Shown: in pieces, positions 10,345-19,254 of the stretch | Position numbering within the stretch: position 1 is the stretch's first letter | How the letters are laid out: the number at the start of each line of letters is the position of its first letter | DNA from: Hippea sp. KM1 | GTDB lineage: Bacteria; Campylobacterota_A; Desulfurellia; Desulfurellales; Hippeaceae | Length of the DNA stretch: 64,000 nucleotides | Assembly (NCBI RefSeq): GCF_000526195.1 | Contig: NZ_JAFP01000001.1 | Location: 1,214,001 to 1,278,000 of the forward strand | Direction of reading: 5' to 3' | Notes under the pieces: generated by a model | What the model saw: only the letters and a program-made list of their open reading frames with translations | Told to the model about the DNA's origin: nothing | Database searches by the model: none | Position numbers and translations under genes: made by a program

Positions 10345-11220
10345 TTACTTAAGCAACCCCTTTAGGGAATCATCGATTTCTCCAGGCATAGCCATATGGG
10401 CAGAAAACGCTGCCATACCGGCATCCATGAAATATAAAGACATCCTATACATCTCAGGCAATGCCTTTATCTTTCCATTGCTATAGACAACAAGCTCTAT
10501 GGGGAATGCACAGAGATGGTCATGCCCGCCAATCTCGAATGCCTCTTTCTCATATTTGGAGTTGCTTACACCAACAACCGCAACATCACCGATCTTTATC
10601 TGATAAACCTTCTGCCATCCGTTCTTCTTTGCATTCAAAGCACCATCCAAAGCAGCCAACGCCTTATCCAAAGAACCGTATTTGTGACCCACCTCATAGA
10701 TCGTATAAAGGCTCTGACCCATCATCTGCCAATTGCCTATTTCATCCGGATCCGTTGAATATCCAAAGTTCTTCTTCTGTGGTGTTATGCCGGCAACCTT
10801 AAGCAGTGCAGCCTCAAGTTTAGACTTAACAGCCTCTGCTGTTGATTCAAGAGAGGACTTACCCTTTGCGAATGCATCAACAAGATACACAGGGTTTGCA
10901 AACATGATATTCTCACCTGCACCGTTCTTCTGGATGCCGACCCTCAACGGTGCAGCAAAATAGGCATATTTTCCGGCCTTACCAATAGCATCAAAATACT
11001 CCTTATTCTGAACAATCAACACCGTAAGGTCAGAAATACCGCCCGGATTGTAAGATGCAACAACCTCAAACTCACCGCTCAAAGCCTTCTTCACCGACTC
11101 AACAACGGCCTGATGGCTTGAACCGGAGACGCTCCCGACAAGCTCATAGGTCGTCAATGCTGCAAAAGAAACATTGGACATGAACAACACAGCAACCACC
11201 ATTAGCAGAAACTTCCTCAT
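10345..11220 (-). CDS. Periplasmic DUF302-like protein, function unknown
   Basis: This 291-residue protein has a clear signal peptide (MRKFLLMVVAVLFMSNVSFA) and is predicted to act in the periplasm. The next ~110 residues (SSHQAVVESVKKAL, then SDLTVLIVQNKEYFDAIGKAGKYAYFAAPLRVGIQK) resemble the DUF302 fold. The remainder is a conserved-looking domain I cannot name. The open frame continues 42 codons upstream, but the ATG at 11220 has a perfect AAAGGAGG site and starts the signal peptide. It has its own promoter and a strong terminator, so it is monocistronic and probably well expressed. No metal-binding or catalytic motif is obvious. The DUF302 link is a similarity judgement by eye. Confidence 0.7.
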   Translation of the reverse strand: MRKFLLMVVAVLFMSNVSFAALTTYELVGSVSGSSHQAVVESVKKALSGEFEVVASYNPGGISDLTVLIVQNKEYFDAIGKAGKYAYFAAPLRVGIQKNGAGENIMFANPVYLVDAFAKGKSSLESTAEAVKSKLEAALLKVAGITPQKKNFGYSTDPDEIGNWQMMGQSLYTIYEVGHKYGSLDKALAALDGALNAKKNGWQKVYQIKIGDVAVVGVSNSKYEKEAFEIGGHDHLCAFPIELVVYSNGKIKALPEMYRMSLYFMDAGMAAFSAHMAMPGEIDDSLKGLLK

Positions 11221-11260
11221 CCCTAAACCTCCTTTAAAAAAGTTTTTGATAGTAGGATAA

Positions 11261-11289
11261 CTTTTAACATCTATTATTCGATGTGTCAA
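11261..11289 (-). promoter_or_regulatory. Promoter of the periplasmic DUF302-like gene, with an inverted repeat in the spacer
   Basis: On the minus strand TTGACA (11289-11284) is followed by a 17-base spacer and TAAAAG (11266-11261), 40 bases before the start codon. The spacer carries the inverted repeat ACATC-N8-GATGT (11284-11267), a plausible repressor or activator site. The -35 box is exact; the -10 box matches four of six positions. Confidence 0.5.
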
Positions 11290-11327
11290 TAATTTACTTA
11301 GGTTAGTTTTATAGCTAAGCTCTTTGT

Positions 11328-11356
11328 TTGACAATTGATAAATCATTTTTTATATT
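11328..11356 (+). promoter_or_regulatory. Sigma-70 promoter for tRNA-Ala and ilvA
   Basis: TTGACA (11328-11333), a 17-base spacer and TATATT (11351-11356) form an almost perfect sigma-70 promoter. Transcription would begin near 11363, four bases before the tRNA 5' end. Confidence 0.85.
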
Positions 11357-11366
11357 GGGCGTAATC

Positions 11367-11442
11367 GGGCGGTTAGCTCAGTTGGGAGAGCGCTACCTTC
11401 GCACGGTAGAGGTCGGGGGTTCGACTCCCCTACCGTCCACCA
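11367..11442 (+). tRNA. tRNA-Ala (anticodon CGC)
   Basis: A 76-base cloverleaf with encoded CCA. The acceptor stem GGGCGGT pairs with ACCGTCC and includes the G3-U70 wobble that marks alanine tRNAs. The anticodon stem CTACC/GGTAG encloses the loop TTCGCAC, with anticodon CGC at 11400-11402 (reads GCG). The T-arm GGGGG-TTCGACT-CCCCT is normal. It has its own promoter immediately upstream and no terminator before ilvA. Confidence 0.97.
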
Positions 11443-11461
11443 TCTATTATAGGGGGGAGAG

Positions 11462-12973
11462 ATGGACGATATATTCAGACTCATATTAACGGCAAGGGTT
11501 TATGATATAGTAAAGGAAACACCGCTGGATTTTGCAGTAAATCTCTCAAAGAAGCTAAACAACAGGATACTTCTAAAAAGGGAGGATCTTCAAGAGGTCT
11601 TCTCATTCAAGATTCGAGGGGCTTACAACAAGATAGTTCACTTATCAGAGGATGAAAAGAAAAAGGGTGTAATAGCCGCAAGTGCAGGCAACCACGCCCA
11701 GGGCGTTGCGCTCTCTGCCAAAAAGCTAAAGATAAAAGCAACCATCGTAATGCCAGAAACCACGCCACAAATAAAGATAGATGCCGTAAAAAGACACGGT
11801 GCTGAGGTTGTCCTAAAGGGGGATAATTACTCCGAAGCATACGAACACTGCAAGACCCTGATTAAGGAAACGGGCCTTAATTACATACCGCCATTCGACG
11901 ATGAGCTGGTAATAGCAGGACAGGGAACTATAGGCCATGAGATAATAAGACAGACAACAAAAGAGGATATACATGCCGTCTTTGTGCCTGTTGGTGGTGG
12001 TGGGCTGATAGCAGGCATTGCAACTTTTATAAAAAACATATACCCCAACATAAAGGTAATAGGCGTCGAACCAATAGAAAGCAATGCCATGTATCTATCA
12101 CTAAAAGAAAACCGCAGGGTTGTGCTTGATAGGGTCGGGATATTCGCAGACGGTGTGGCCGTAAAAGAGGTGGGTGAGTTAACCTTTCAGAAGGCCAAGC
12201 AGTATGTGGATGAGGTGATACTCGTCAGTGTGGATGAGATAGCATCCAGCATAAAGGACATCTATTACGATACGAGGAATATAGTCGAGCCTGCTGGCGC
12301 CTTAGCTGTTGCAGGTATAAAGAAATACATCAAGGAGCACAACACACAAAACAAGACCTTTGTCGCTATAAACTCCGGCGCAAACATGAACTTTGACAGG
12401 CTCAGCTATGTGGCAGAAAGGGCCGTGATAGGCGAGCACCAGGAGGCCCTGTATGCTGTTAAGATTCCAGAAAAACCGGGGGAGTTTAAGAAGTTCTGTC
12501 AAACGGTGGTTCAGGATAAGAATGTATCCGAATTCCACTACAGGCTTGCAAGCAGGGATGAGGCTTACATACTTGTGGGCCTGACAGTCGATTACGAAAA
12601 GGAAAATAAAGAGATACTCAAAAGGATGAAGGATGCTGGATACTACGCTATGGATGTTACCCACAACGAACTCATAAAAGACCACATAAGGTATATGATT
12701 GGCGGTAAATGCCAATTCGTAAAAAACGAGATATTTTACGATTTCAGGTTTCCGGAAAAGGCCGGCGCATTAATGAAGTTTCTAAGCAACATGAAGGAGA
12801 GGTGGAATATCTCGGCATTCCATTACAGAAGGCATGGCGGTGAGTTTGGAAGGGTGTTTATCGGTTTTGAGATTCCAGAAGGTGAAAAAGGGGAGTTTGA
12901 AAGGTTCCTAAAAAAGATAAATTACGACTATGTGGACGAAACCAAAAACATAGCATGCAGACTATTCTTGTAA
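11462..12973 (+). CDS. ilvA: Threonine dehydratase, biosynthetic type
   Basis: IlvA deaminates threonine to 2-oxobutanoate, the first committed step of isoleucine synthesis. The 503-residue product has a PLP-dependent catalytic domain (about 1-325) with the Schiff-base lysine in FSFKIRGAYNK (K50) and the phosphate-binding loop PVGGGGLIAG. Two C-terminal ACT-like regulatory domains follow (about 330-420 and 425-503), which marks the isoleucine-inhibited biosynthetic form rather than the short catabolic one. The start has a GGGGGGAGAG site. It lies 19 bases downstream of tRNA-Ala, with no terminator between. Confidence 0.95.
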   Translation: MDDIFRLILTARVYDIVKETPLDFAVNLSKKLNNRILLKREDLQEVFSFKIRGAYNKIVHLSEDEKKKGVIAASAGNHAQGVALSAKKLKIKATIVMPETTPQIKIDAVKRHGAEVVLKGDNYSEAYEHCKTLIKETGLNYIPPFDDELVIAGQGTIGHEIIRQTTKEDIHAVFVPVGGGGLIAGIATFIKNIYPNIKVIGVEPIESNAMYLSLKENRRVVLDRVGIFADGVAVKEVGELTFQKAKQYVDEVILVSVDEIASSIKDIYYDTRNIVEPAGALAVAGIKKYIKEHNTQNKTFVAINSGANMNFDRLSYVAERAVIGEHQEALYAVKIPEKPGEFKKFCQTVVQDKNVSEFHYRLASRDEAYILVGLTVDYEKENKEILKRMKDAGYYAMDVTHNELIKDHIRYMIGGKCQFVKNEIFYDFRFPEKAGALMKFLSNMKERWNISAFHYRRHGGEFGRVFIGFEIPEGEKGEFERFLKKINYDYVDETKNIACRLFL

Positions 12974-12974
12974 G

Positions 12975-13002
12975 TTGACAACTCGGATGTTTAGAATAAT
13001 AT
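12975..13002 (+). promoter_or_regulatory. Likely sigma-70 promoter for the glutaredoxin-paaK cluster
   Basis: TTGACA (12975-12980), a 16-base spacer and TAATAT (12997-13002) lie just after the ilvA stop and 39 bases before the glutaredoxin-like gene. Confidence 0.6.
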
Positions 13003-13041
13003 CCAGAATGCCTGAATTTTAAGAAAAAAGGAGGTCAGCTT

Positions 13042-13302
13042 ATGGCAGAAAAAACACAGAAGAAACAACCAAGGGTGGTAGTATTCTCAACGCCGTCATG
13101 CCCCTGGTGCAACAGGGTGAAGGCATACCTAAAACAAAACGGCATCAAGTTTAAGGATGTGGATGTATCCAGGGACAGAAAGGCAGCCGAAGATATGGTC
13201 AGAAGAACCGGACAGACAGGCGTGCCCGTTGTTCTTATAGGATCAAGGGCCGTGGTGGGGTTTGATAAGGTTAAAATAGATAAATATCTGGGTTTGAGGT
13301 AG
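13042..13302 (+). CDS. Glutaredoxin-like thiol-disulfide protein
   Basis: This 86-residue cytoplasmic thioredoxin-fold protein has a CPWC active site (C20, C23) after the strand VVVFSTPSC. The cis-proline segment TGVPVV near residue 59 and a GFDKVKID tail complete the fold. It resembles the small NrdH/YruB-type glutaredoxins that reduce disulfides, often through thioredoxin reductase rather than glutathione. The start has an AAAGGAGG site. paaK begins 4 bases after its stop, so the two are co-transcribed; the metabolic reason is not evident. Confidence 0.9.
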   Translation: MAEKTQKKQPRVVVFSTPSCPWCNRVKAYLKQNGIKFKDVDVSRDRKAAEDMVRRTGQTGVPVVLIGSRAVVGFDKVKIDKYLGLR

Positions 13303-13306
13303 TGTT

Positions 13307-14608
13307 ATGATTTATGATGACGAACTCGAAACCTTGCCAAAAGAGGTATTGGAGGCATTACAGCTAAAAAGCTTGAGAAACACCGTTGAGCGGGTTTACA
13401 ACTTGGTTCCATTTTATAAGAAGAAGTTTGACGAGGCCGGCGTAAAACCGGACGATGTAAAGACATTGGACGACCTAAAGAGGCTTCCATTTACGACCAA
13501 GCAAGACTTACGAGATAACTATCCGTTTGGCCTGTTCACCATACCCCTTGAACAGGTTGTAAGGGTTCATGCATCAAGCGGAACAACGGGGAAACCCACG
13601 GTGGTCGGCTATTCAAAGAGGGATATAGAGGTATGGTCAAACCTTATGGCACGCTCGTTTGCCGCAGCGGGCGTTGAAAAGGGCGACATCATACAGAATG
13701 CATACGGATACGGTCTGTTTACCGGCGGGCTTGGCGCCCATTACGGGGGTGAGAAGCTCGGTGCCACGGTTATACCCATATCGGGCGGAAACACCAAAAA
13801 ACAGATAATGATAATGAAGGATTTTGGATCAACGGTATTAACAGCCACACCGTCATACACCCTTTATCTGGCAGAAACAATCAGGGATATGGGCATAAAA
13901 AGGGATGAGTTGAAGATCAGGGTGGGCATCCTGGGTGCTGAGCCGTGGAGCGAAGAGATGCGCAACATGATAGAGGAAAAACTCAACATAGACGCCATCG
14001 ACATATACGGATTGAGTGAGATTATGGGGCCTGGTGTGGCTATAGAGTGCAAAGAGGCAAAACACGGCCTCCATATCTGGGAGGATGCGTTCATTCCAGA
14101 GATAATAGACCCAGAAACGGGAGAGGTTTTACCAGACGGAGAAGAGGGGGAGTTGGTCATAACAACTATCCTAAAGGAGGCCATGCCGCTAATCCGCTAC
14201 AGAACAAGGGATATAACACGCATAATAAAGGAACCGTGCATATGCGGCAGGACCCACAGACGCATTGAAAGAATAAAGGGCAGAAGCGACGACATGCTCA
14301 TCATAAGGGGAGTAAACATCTTCCCAAGCCAAATCGAGGCACTCTTAATGGAAACAGAAGGTGTGGAGCCGCATTATCAGTTAATAGTCGATAGGATAAA
14401 CAACTTAGATACATTGGAGGTCAAGGTCGAGGTCAGCGAAAAGTTGTTCTCCGATGAGATAAAGCATCTGCAAAGGCTCAAGGAGAGGATAGAAAAAGAC
14501 ATCAAAGACCTATACGGTATAACGGTAAAGGTAACCCTAACAGAGCCCAAGAGCTTGCAGAGGTTTGAGGGCAAGGCAAAAAGGGTCATAGATAAAAGGA
14601 ATATTTAG
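13307..14608 (+). CDS. paaK: Phenylacetate-CoA ligase
   Basis: This 433-residue member of the acyl-adenylate-forming superfamily activates an aryl acid such as phenylacetate to its CoA thioester with ATP. Visible motifs are the phosphate loop [16 protein letters not shown] (about residues 87-102), [11 protein letters not shown] (about 231) and RYRTRDIT with the hinge region (about 302). A C-terminal PaaK-type lid domain contains [20 protein letters not shown]. In anaerobes such ligases often work with indolepyruvate-type ferredoxin oxidoreductases in aromatic amino-acid catabolism. Those oxidoreductase genes are absent here, but an ACT protein and a LivK-type binding protein follow. Confidence 0.93.
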   Translation: MIYDDELETLPKEVLEALQLKSLRNTVERVYNLVPFYKKKFDEAGVKPDDVKTLDDLKRLPFTTKQDLRDNYPFGLFTIPLEQVVRVHASSGTTGKPTVVGYSKRDIEVWSNLMARSFAAAGVEKGDIIQNAYGYGLFTGGLGAHYGGEKLGATVIPISGGNTKKQIMIMKDFGSTVLTATPSYTLYLAETIRDMGIKRDELKIRVGILGAEPWSEEMRNMIEEKLNIDAIDIYGLSEIMGPGVAIECKEAKHGLHIWEDAFIPEIIDPETGEVLPDGEEGELVITTILKEAMPLIRYRTRDITRIIKEPCICGRTHRRIERIKGRSDDMLIIRGVNIFPSQIEALLMETEGVEPHYQLIVDRINNLDTLEVKVEVSEKLFSDEIKHLQRLKERIEKDIKDLYGITVKVTLTEPKSLQRFEGKAKRVIDKRNI

Positions 14609-14617
14609 GAGAGGGAT

Positions 14618-15052
14618 ATGAAAAGAATCAGACAGATTTCGGTGTTTGTTGAAAATAGGCCAGGCAGGCTATTGGAGGTTGTGGAACTATTAGGAATGCA
14701 CAACATAAACATAAAGGCCCTCTCTTTAGCAGACTCAAGCGATTTCGGCATAGTGAGGCTTGTTGTTAAAGGGACCGATGAGGCAATAAAGGTATTGAGG
14801 GATAACGGCTTTACAATCAGTGAAACAAACATCATAGCCTGCATGATAGACGACAAACCCGGTGCACTGGCCAAAATCCTAAGAACACTGGCAGACAACC
14901 AGATAAACATCGAATACATGTACGGCTTTGCATCACCCATTCAGGGAAAGGCCGTTATGGTATTCAAATTCTCAGAACTGGATAAGGCAGAAAGGATACT
15001 CCAGGAAAACGGCGTCCAAACACTGACTCAGGAAGAGATTAGAGAGATTTAA
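14618..15052 (+). CDS. Tandem ACT-domain protein
   Basis: This 144-residue cytoplasmic protein consists of two ACT domains (about residues 1-68 and 70-144). The first opens ISVFVENRPGRLLEVVELL and the second IACMIDDKPGALAKILRTL, both with the characteristic PGxL turn that binds amino acids. ACT-only proteins next to paaK are common and are thought to sense an amino acid; the ligand is unknown. It lies 9 bases after paaK with a GAGAGG ribosome binding site. Confidence 0.92.
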   Translation: MKRIRQISVFVENRPGRLLEVVELLGMHNINIKALSLADSSDFGIVRLVVKGTDEAIKVLRDNGFTISETNIIACMIDDKPGALAKILRTLADNQINIEYMYGFASPIQGKAVMVFKFSELDKAERILQENGVQTLTQEEIREI

Positions 15053-15070
15053 TTAAACAAAGGGGGGAGT

Positions 15071-16201
15071 ATGAAGAGGCTATTTACTTTAATTGTTGTT
15101 CTTGTTGTATTGATAGGATCGGCATCATTTGCAAAACAGATCAAGATAGGGGCATTGGTCTCAATCACAGGGCCAACATCGTTTTTGGGTCAGCCTGAAA
15201 AAAACACGCTGGAGATGCTGGTTGAACAGATCAATAAAAACGGCGGCATAAACGGAAACAAGATAAAGCTCATTGTCTATGACACAAAGGGAGAGCCGGC
15301 AAAAACGGTGGTTCTTGCAAGAAAACTCATATACTCCGATAGGGTTTCGGCCATTATTGGACCAACAAGGAGCGGCTCAACCCTGGCCATAATCCCGTTG
15401 GTGGAAAGGGTCAGGATTCCCTTAATATCTATGGCATCAAGCTATAAGATAACAACACCCACAAAGAGATGGGTATTCAAAACGGCACCGTCTGATAGCT
15501 TAGCCGTTGAGAGGCTTTACAGCTATCTAAGGGATAAAAACATAAGCAAAATAGCCATACTTACAGCAGAAACAGGATTCGGTGAAAGTGGAAGGGAAGA
15601 GCTTAAAAAATTGGCATCCAAATACAACATAGAGATACTGGCGGATGAGACATTTGCCGCCACAGACACAAACATGACGCCTCAGCTTATTAAGATAAAA
15701 AACATCAAGGGTGTTGAAGCTATTGTATGCTGGGGGACAAACCCAGGGCCAGCATCTGTGGCAAAGAACGCCAAGGAGCTTGGCATAAAGATACCGTTAT
15801 TCATGAGCCACGGCGTTGCATCCAAGAGGTTTATACAGCTTGCAGGTGATGCAGCAGAAGGGATAATCCTGCCTGTGGGCAAACTACTTGTCGCAGAACA
15901 ACTGCCAAAAACAGATCCCCAGAGGGATGTGCTTTTGTCTTACAAGGCGATGTATGAGAAGAAATTTGGGCCGGTATCCACATTTGGTGGTCATGCATAC
16001 GATGCGATTATGATGCTGAAAGAGGCCCTAAAGAAAGCCCATACGAGATCTCAAATCAGGGATGAGCTGGAAAAAATAAGGCATTTTGTGGGTATAACCG
16101 GCGTGTTTAGCTACTCAAAAGACAATCATGCAGGATTAAATCCAAGCGACTTCTGTATCGTAAGGATAGAAAACGGCAACTGGAAGCTTATTGCTTATTA
16201 A
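15071..16201 (+). CDS. Branched-chain/aromatic amino-acid ABC transporter substrate-binding protein (LivK type)
   Basis: This 376-residue periplasmic binding protein has a signal peptide (MKRLFTLIVVLVVLIGSASFA, cleaved about residue 21) and a Peripla_BP_6 fold. KIGALVSITGPTSFLGQP at the start of the mature chain and VSAIIGPTRSGSTLAIIPLVE are typical of LivJ/LivK. No Cys follows the signal peptide, so it is a soluble periplasmic protein. It has a GGGGGGAG site and is the last gene of the paaK group. No LivH/M/G/F genes are adjacent, so its permease must be elsewhere. Its 3' end overlaps the opposing motE gene by 14 bases. Confidence 0.92.
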   Translation: MKRLFTLIVVLVVLIGSASFAKQIKIGALVSITGPTSFLGQPEKNTLEMLVEQINKNGGINGNKIKLIVYDTKGEPAKTVVLARKLIYSDRVSAIIGPTRSGSTLAIIPLVERVRIPLISMASSYKITTPTKRWVFKTAPSDSLAVERLYSYLRDKNISKIAILTAETGFGESGREELKKLASKYNIEILADETFAATDTNMTPQLIKIKNIKGVEAIVCWGTNPGPASVAKNAKELGIKIPLFMSHGVASKRFIQLAGDAAEGIILPVGKLLVAEQLPKTDPQRDVLLSYKAMYEKKFGPVSTFGGHAYDAIMMLKEALKKAHTRSQIRDELEKIRHFVGITGVFSYSKDNHAGLNPSDFCIVRIENGNWKLIAY

Positions 16202-16790
16202 CCTTTAAGCTGTCCTTCTTAAGAAGGTATTTCTGAAAGATGGTTGCAGCCTTCTTGGGCTGCATCTTTGAGATTATCGCACCCGCCTGTCGTGGCCGCA
16301 TAAACACCAAGATCTGTGCGGCCACATCCTCATTCATTTGGGAGAGCTCCTCTGCGGCCGCCTGGGGTTTGGCAGCCGAGTATATCTGAGCAAGCTTCTT
16401 TATCTTCTCATCCGCAATCTGTTTCTGCAAACCCTCAAGCTCCTTCTGCTTCTTGCTAAGATAATCCTCAACCTGCTTTTTTATGTTTGCAAAATAGTCA
16501 TCGGCCTCTTTTTTCTTCTTCTTGGCATATTCGTCAGCTTCCTTCTTCGTGTTCTTGGCATACTGCTCTATCTCCTTCTTCTTCTGTTCTATCTCCTTTT
16601 CCTGTTTATCCAGTTGAGCCTTTAGCTTTTCAAGCTTTGCTATCTTCTTATCAATAAGCTGCTGTAAGCTCTTTAGCTCATTGATCTTTTCAACTATGCT
16701 GCTTAGCTGCTGGGTATCCTTTCCATAGGAAGCAGAAGAAAAAAGCAGTATGCTAATTATTAGAAATCCTGCTAACAGCGACCTTAACAT
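16188..16790 (-). CDS. motE: MotE-like flagellar/periplasmic chaperone with MgtE-N-like domain
   Basis: This 200-residue protein has an N-terminal hydrophobic segment (about residues 5-22) followed by a very long Lys/Glu-rich coiled coil (about 30-140). A C-terminal MgtE_N/FliG-like helical domain (LSQMNEDVAAQILVFMRPRQAGAIISKMQPKKAATIFQ) completes it. This architecture is that of MotE, which supports insertion of the stator partner MotC/MotB in epsilon-type and related flagella. The ATG at 16790 has a GAGG site; an in-frame ATG at 16802 is possible. The start lies 38 bases inside fliJ. It is the last gene of the flagellar run. The symbol is inferred from architecture and position. Confidence 0.75.
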   Translation of the reverse strand: MLRSLLAGFLIISILLFSSASYGKDTQQLSSIVEKINELKSLQQLIDKKIAKLEKLKAQLDKQEKEIEQKKKEIEQYAKNTKKEADEYAKKKKKEADDYFANIKKQVEDYLSKKQKELEGLQKQIADEKIKKLAQIYSAAKPQAAAEELSQMNEDVAAQILVFMRPRQAGAIISKMQPKKAATIFQKYLLKKDSLKVNKQ

Positions 16791-17208
16791 TGGCAACCTC
16801 ATCTAAAAACTTAACCTCTTCCCTAAGGCTTGATACCCTGTATTCCTCCCTGGCCTTCTCCTTTAGCTTCTCAAGCTTCTTCTTCTCCTTAAGCAGATTC
16901 TCAGCCTCCTTAACATACTCCTGTTTCATTTTTTCCAATGCCTCTATCTGCTGCCTTGTTAAATCAATGGCATTAAGCGTTTTTTCTATATTTTCGTTTA
17001 AAAACATAACCATATTCCTGTCTATCTCATCAGCCTCCAATACCTCAAATAGCCTCTTCTTTCTGCCTTCGTTTTCAAGAAGAAGCCTTGATAGCTTCTC
17101 TTTCTTTGAGTTTATCTCTTTCTCAATAAGTGCTATCTGAACCCTCTTTTCATCCAACAATCTGCTTTTGATCTTCAGAAGCTTCTCAAACTTAAACGCA
17201 AACATCAA
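16753..17208 (-). CDS. fliJ: Flagellar export chaperone FliJ
   Basis: This 151-residue protein is almost entirely coiled coil, opening FAFKFEKLLKIKSRLLDEKR as in FliJ. FliJ acts as the central stalk-like subunit of the FliI ATPase ring at the export gate. The start overlaps the fliI stop by 4 bases, and the position after fliI is the standard one. Sequence conservation is low in this family, so order and coiled-coil character carry most of the call. Confidence 0.9.
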   Translation of the reverse strand: MMFAFKFEKLLKIKSRLLDEKRVQIALIEKEINSKKEKLSRLLLENEGRKKRLFEVLEADEIDRNMVMFLNENIEKTLNAIDLTRQQIEALEKMKQEYVKEAENLLKEKKKLEKLKEKAREEYRVSSLREEVKFLDEVANVKVAVSRISNN

Positions 17209-18509
17209 TCAAATATCCTTCTCATCAGGTTCAAGGTATCCTCAAAGGAATAACTCTCATCAACCCCTTGAGCCAAAAACCCCTCAATCCTGTCTATATA
17301 CTTTATAGCCTCGTCTATATCCTTATTGCTCCCCTTCACATAAGCACCGATATTGATTAAATCCTCTGCATCGGCGTATACGGATAGAACCCTTCTTATT
17401 CTCAATGCCAACTCCTTATGCTGTTGTGAGGCTATGGAGTTCATCAGTCTGGATATACTCTTTAGGACATCTATAGCCGGATACCTTCCCCTTTCTGCTA
17501 TCTTCCTGGATAGAACAATATGGCCATCGAGTATCGAACGTGACGCATCGGCTATAGGCTCCATAAGGTCATCACCATCGACCAATACCGTATAGATGGC
17601 TGTGATAGATCCCGTATTGAAATTACCGGCCCTTTCCATAAGACGGGGCAGAAGCGTAAATACACTGGGCGTATAACCCTTTGTGGTGGGTGGCTCGCCA
17701 ACGGCCAGCCCAATCTCTCTCTGCGCCATGGCAAATCTGGTCACCGAATCCATCATAAGCATAACATCGGCGCCCTTATCCTTAAAAAACTCCGCAATGG
17801 ATGTGGCCACAAATGCACCCTCCCTCCTTAGAAGCGGAGCCTCATCGCTTGTTGCCACCACAACCACGCTCTTTTTAAGCCCCTCCTCCTTCAAATCCCT
17901 CTCTATAAACTCACGCACCTCTCTGCCACGCTCACCAATTAAGGCAATAACATTCACATCGGCAGAGCTATTCCTTGCTATCATACCAAGCAGCGTGCTT
18001 TTACCCACACCACTGCCTGCGAATATACCAACCCTCTGACCCTTTCCCAGACTAAGAAGCCCATCAATGGCCTTTACACCCACAGATAGAGGCTGATCTA
18101 TAATCTTTCTTTCAAGCGGAGGCACGGGTTTGGGATAAACAGGATAATACTCATCAACCCGAATGGGTCCTTTGGAATCAATAGGCCTGCCCAAGGCGTT
18201 GACAACCCTGCCCAATAGCCCATCACTCACAGGGACACTCAAACCCCTTCCTTCTGACTTAACCAGGCTGTGCGATTTTATACCATCAAGAACGCCAAGC
18301 GGCATCAATACAACGCCGTCCTCATCAAAACCCACAACCTCTGAGTCGATCCAGCCCTCATCCGTTTCTATCTTGCACACATCGCCTATCTTCACATTCT
18401 TAGGCCCTGTTGATTTTATTGTAATGCCTGCAACCTTTTTTATCCTGCCGTATGTGACTATTAGATTGGAACTGTCTATCGCCTTCTTTAGCTTCAGTAT
18501 ATTACTCAT
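17205..18509 (-). CDS. fliI: Flagellum-specific ATPase FliI
   Basis: FliI is the F1-beta-like ATPase that energises flagellar type III export. The 434-residue product has an N-terminal barrel domain, the Walker A loop FAGSGVGKSTLLG (about residues 163-175), the region GERGREVREFIE, Walker B DVMLMMDSVTRFA and the family signature ending PSVFTLLPRLMERAG. Its start lies 8 bases inside fliH and its stop overlaps fliJ. Nothing is missing compared with standard FliI. Confidence 0.97.
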   Translation of the reverse strand: MSNILKLKKAIDSSNLIVTYGRIKKVAGITIKSTGPKNVKIGDVCKIETDEGWIDSEVVGFDEDGVVLMPLGVLDGIKSHSLVKSEGRGLSVPVSDGLLGRVVNALGRPIDSKGPIRVDEYYPVYPKPVPPLERKIIDQPLSVGVKAIDGLLSLGKGQRVGIFAGSGVGKSTLLGMIARNSSADVNVIALIGERGREVREFIERDLKEEGLKKSVVVVATSDEAPLLRREGAFVATSIAEFFKDKGADVMLMMDSVTRFAMAQREIGLAVGEPPTTKGYTPSVFTLLPRLMERAGNFNTGSITAIYTVLVDGDDLMEPIADASRSILDGHIVLSRKIAERGRYPAIDVLKSISRLMNSIASQQHKELALRIRRVLSVYADAEDLINIGAYVKGSNKDIDEAIKYIDRIEGFLAQGVDESYSFEDTLNLMRRIFD

Positions 18510-19254
18510 TTACCATCGAGTTTTTTATTTGCTTAAGTTTTGTATCAACACTGGCATCTATAACATTGCCGTTTTCTTCCTCTATAATCAATGAGCCCTT
18601 GGGTAAGCTGTCATCCTCAACAACCTCAACGGTTTTGCTCTCATCCAGATTGACCCCTTTGACAAACTGGGCATCCTCAGGATTAAGCTTAACCTTTAGT
18701 TTTTTTGTCTCTGCTAACCCCAAAGCCTCCCTAACCATGTTTTTAATCACATCCCTATCTGAGTCAAGCTCCTTGGCTATAACCTTCTTTGCTATATTCA
18801 AAACCATATCGGTGGCCACATTCTCCAATTCCTCGTATTTTTTGGATATCTCCTCGGCCGTCTTTATGAGTTTTTCTATGGCCTGCTGCATCTTCGATGT
18901 GTAATCGGCTATGGTTTTATCAAATACGCCCTTTGCATCCTCAAGCCCTTTCTGATAACCCTCTTTATAGCCTAACTCAAACCCTTCCTTCTTGGCCTGC
19001 TCCTTTATGAGTTGGGCCTGTTTTAAGGCCTCCTGCTTGGTGGTCTCTATGATAGCCTCAAGCTCCTTCTTTATGGCCTCCTTATCCAGCACAAAGTTGT
19101 TCTGGTTATCCTTTTGGGCTTGTTCATCCTGTTGCCTTTCTTCTTTTGTCTTATCCTCTTGTTTATCGTTGTTGTCCTTCTGCTCTTCTATCTCGCACTT
19201 ATCGTTTTCAGAATCGAAATCCTCAAATACATACTCCTCTATTTGCAAAGGCAT
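18502..19254 (-). CDS. fliH: Flagellar assembly protein FliH
   Basis: This 250-residue protein has a strongly acidic, Gln/Lys-rich N-terminal third (many E, D, K and Q between residues 10 and 50). A long helix with GYKEGYQKGLEDAKG repeats and a C-terminal V-ATPase-E-like domain follow. FliH binds and holds back FliI at the export apparatus. It abuts fliG with no gap and overlaps fliI by 8 bases. Confidence 0.92.
   Translation of the reverse strand: MPLQIEEYVFEDFDSENDKCEIEEQKDNNDKQEDKTKEERQQDEQAQKDNQNNFVLDKEAIKKELEAIIETTKQEALKQAQLIKEQAKKEGFELGYKEGYQKGLEDAKGVFDKTIADYTSKMQQAIEKLIKTAEEISKKYEELENVATDMVLNIAKKVIAKELDSDRDVIKNMVREALGLAETKKLKVKLNPEDAQFVKGVNLDESKTVEVVEDDSLPKGSLIIEEENGNVIDASVDTKLKQIKNSMVNE

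Noticed and set aside
11221-11346. A 42-codon N-terminal extension of the periplasmic DUF302-like gene
   Set aside because: The extension covers the promoter and leaves the signal peptide internal; ATG 11220 has a perfect RBS.
16338-17140. Apparent membrane proteins on the plus strand rich in Leu and Phe
   Set aside because: They are antisense shadows of the coiled-coil genes motE and fliJ.
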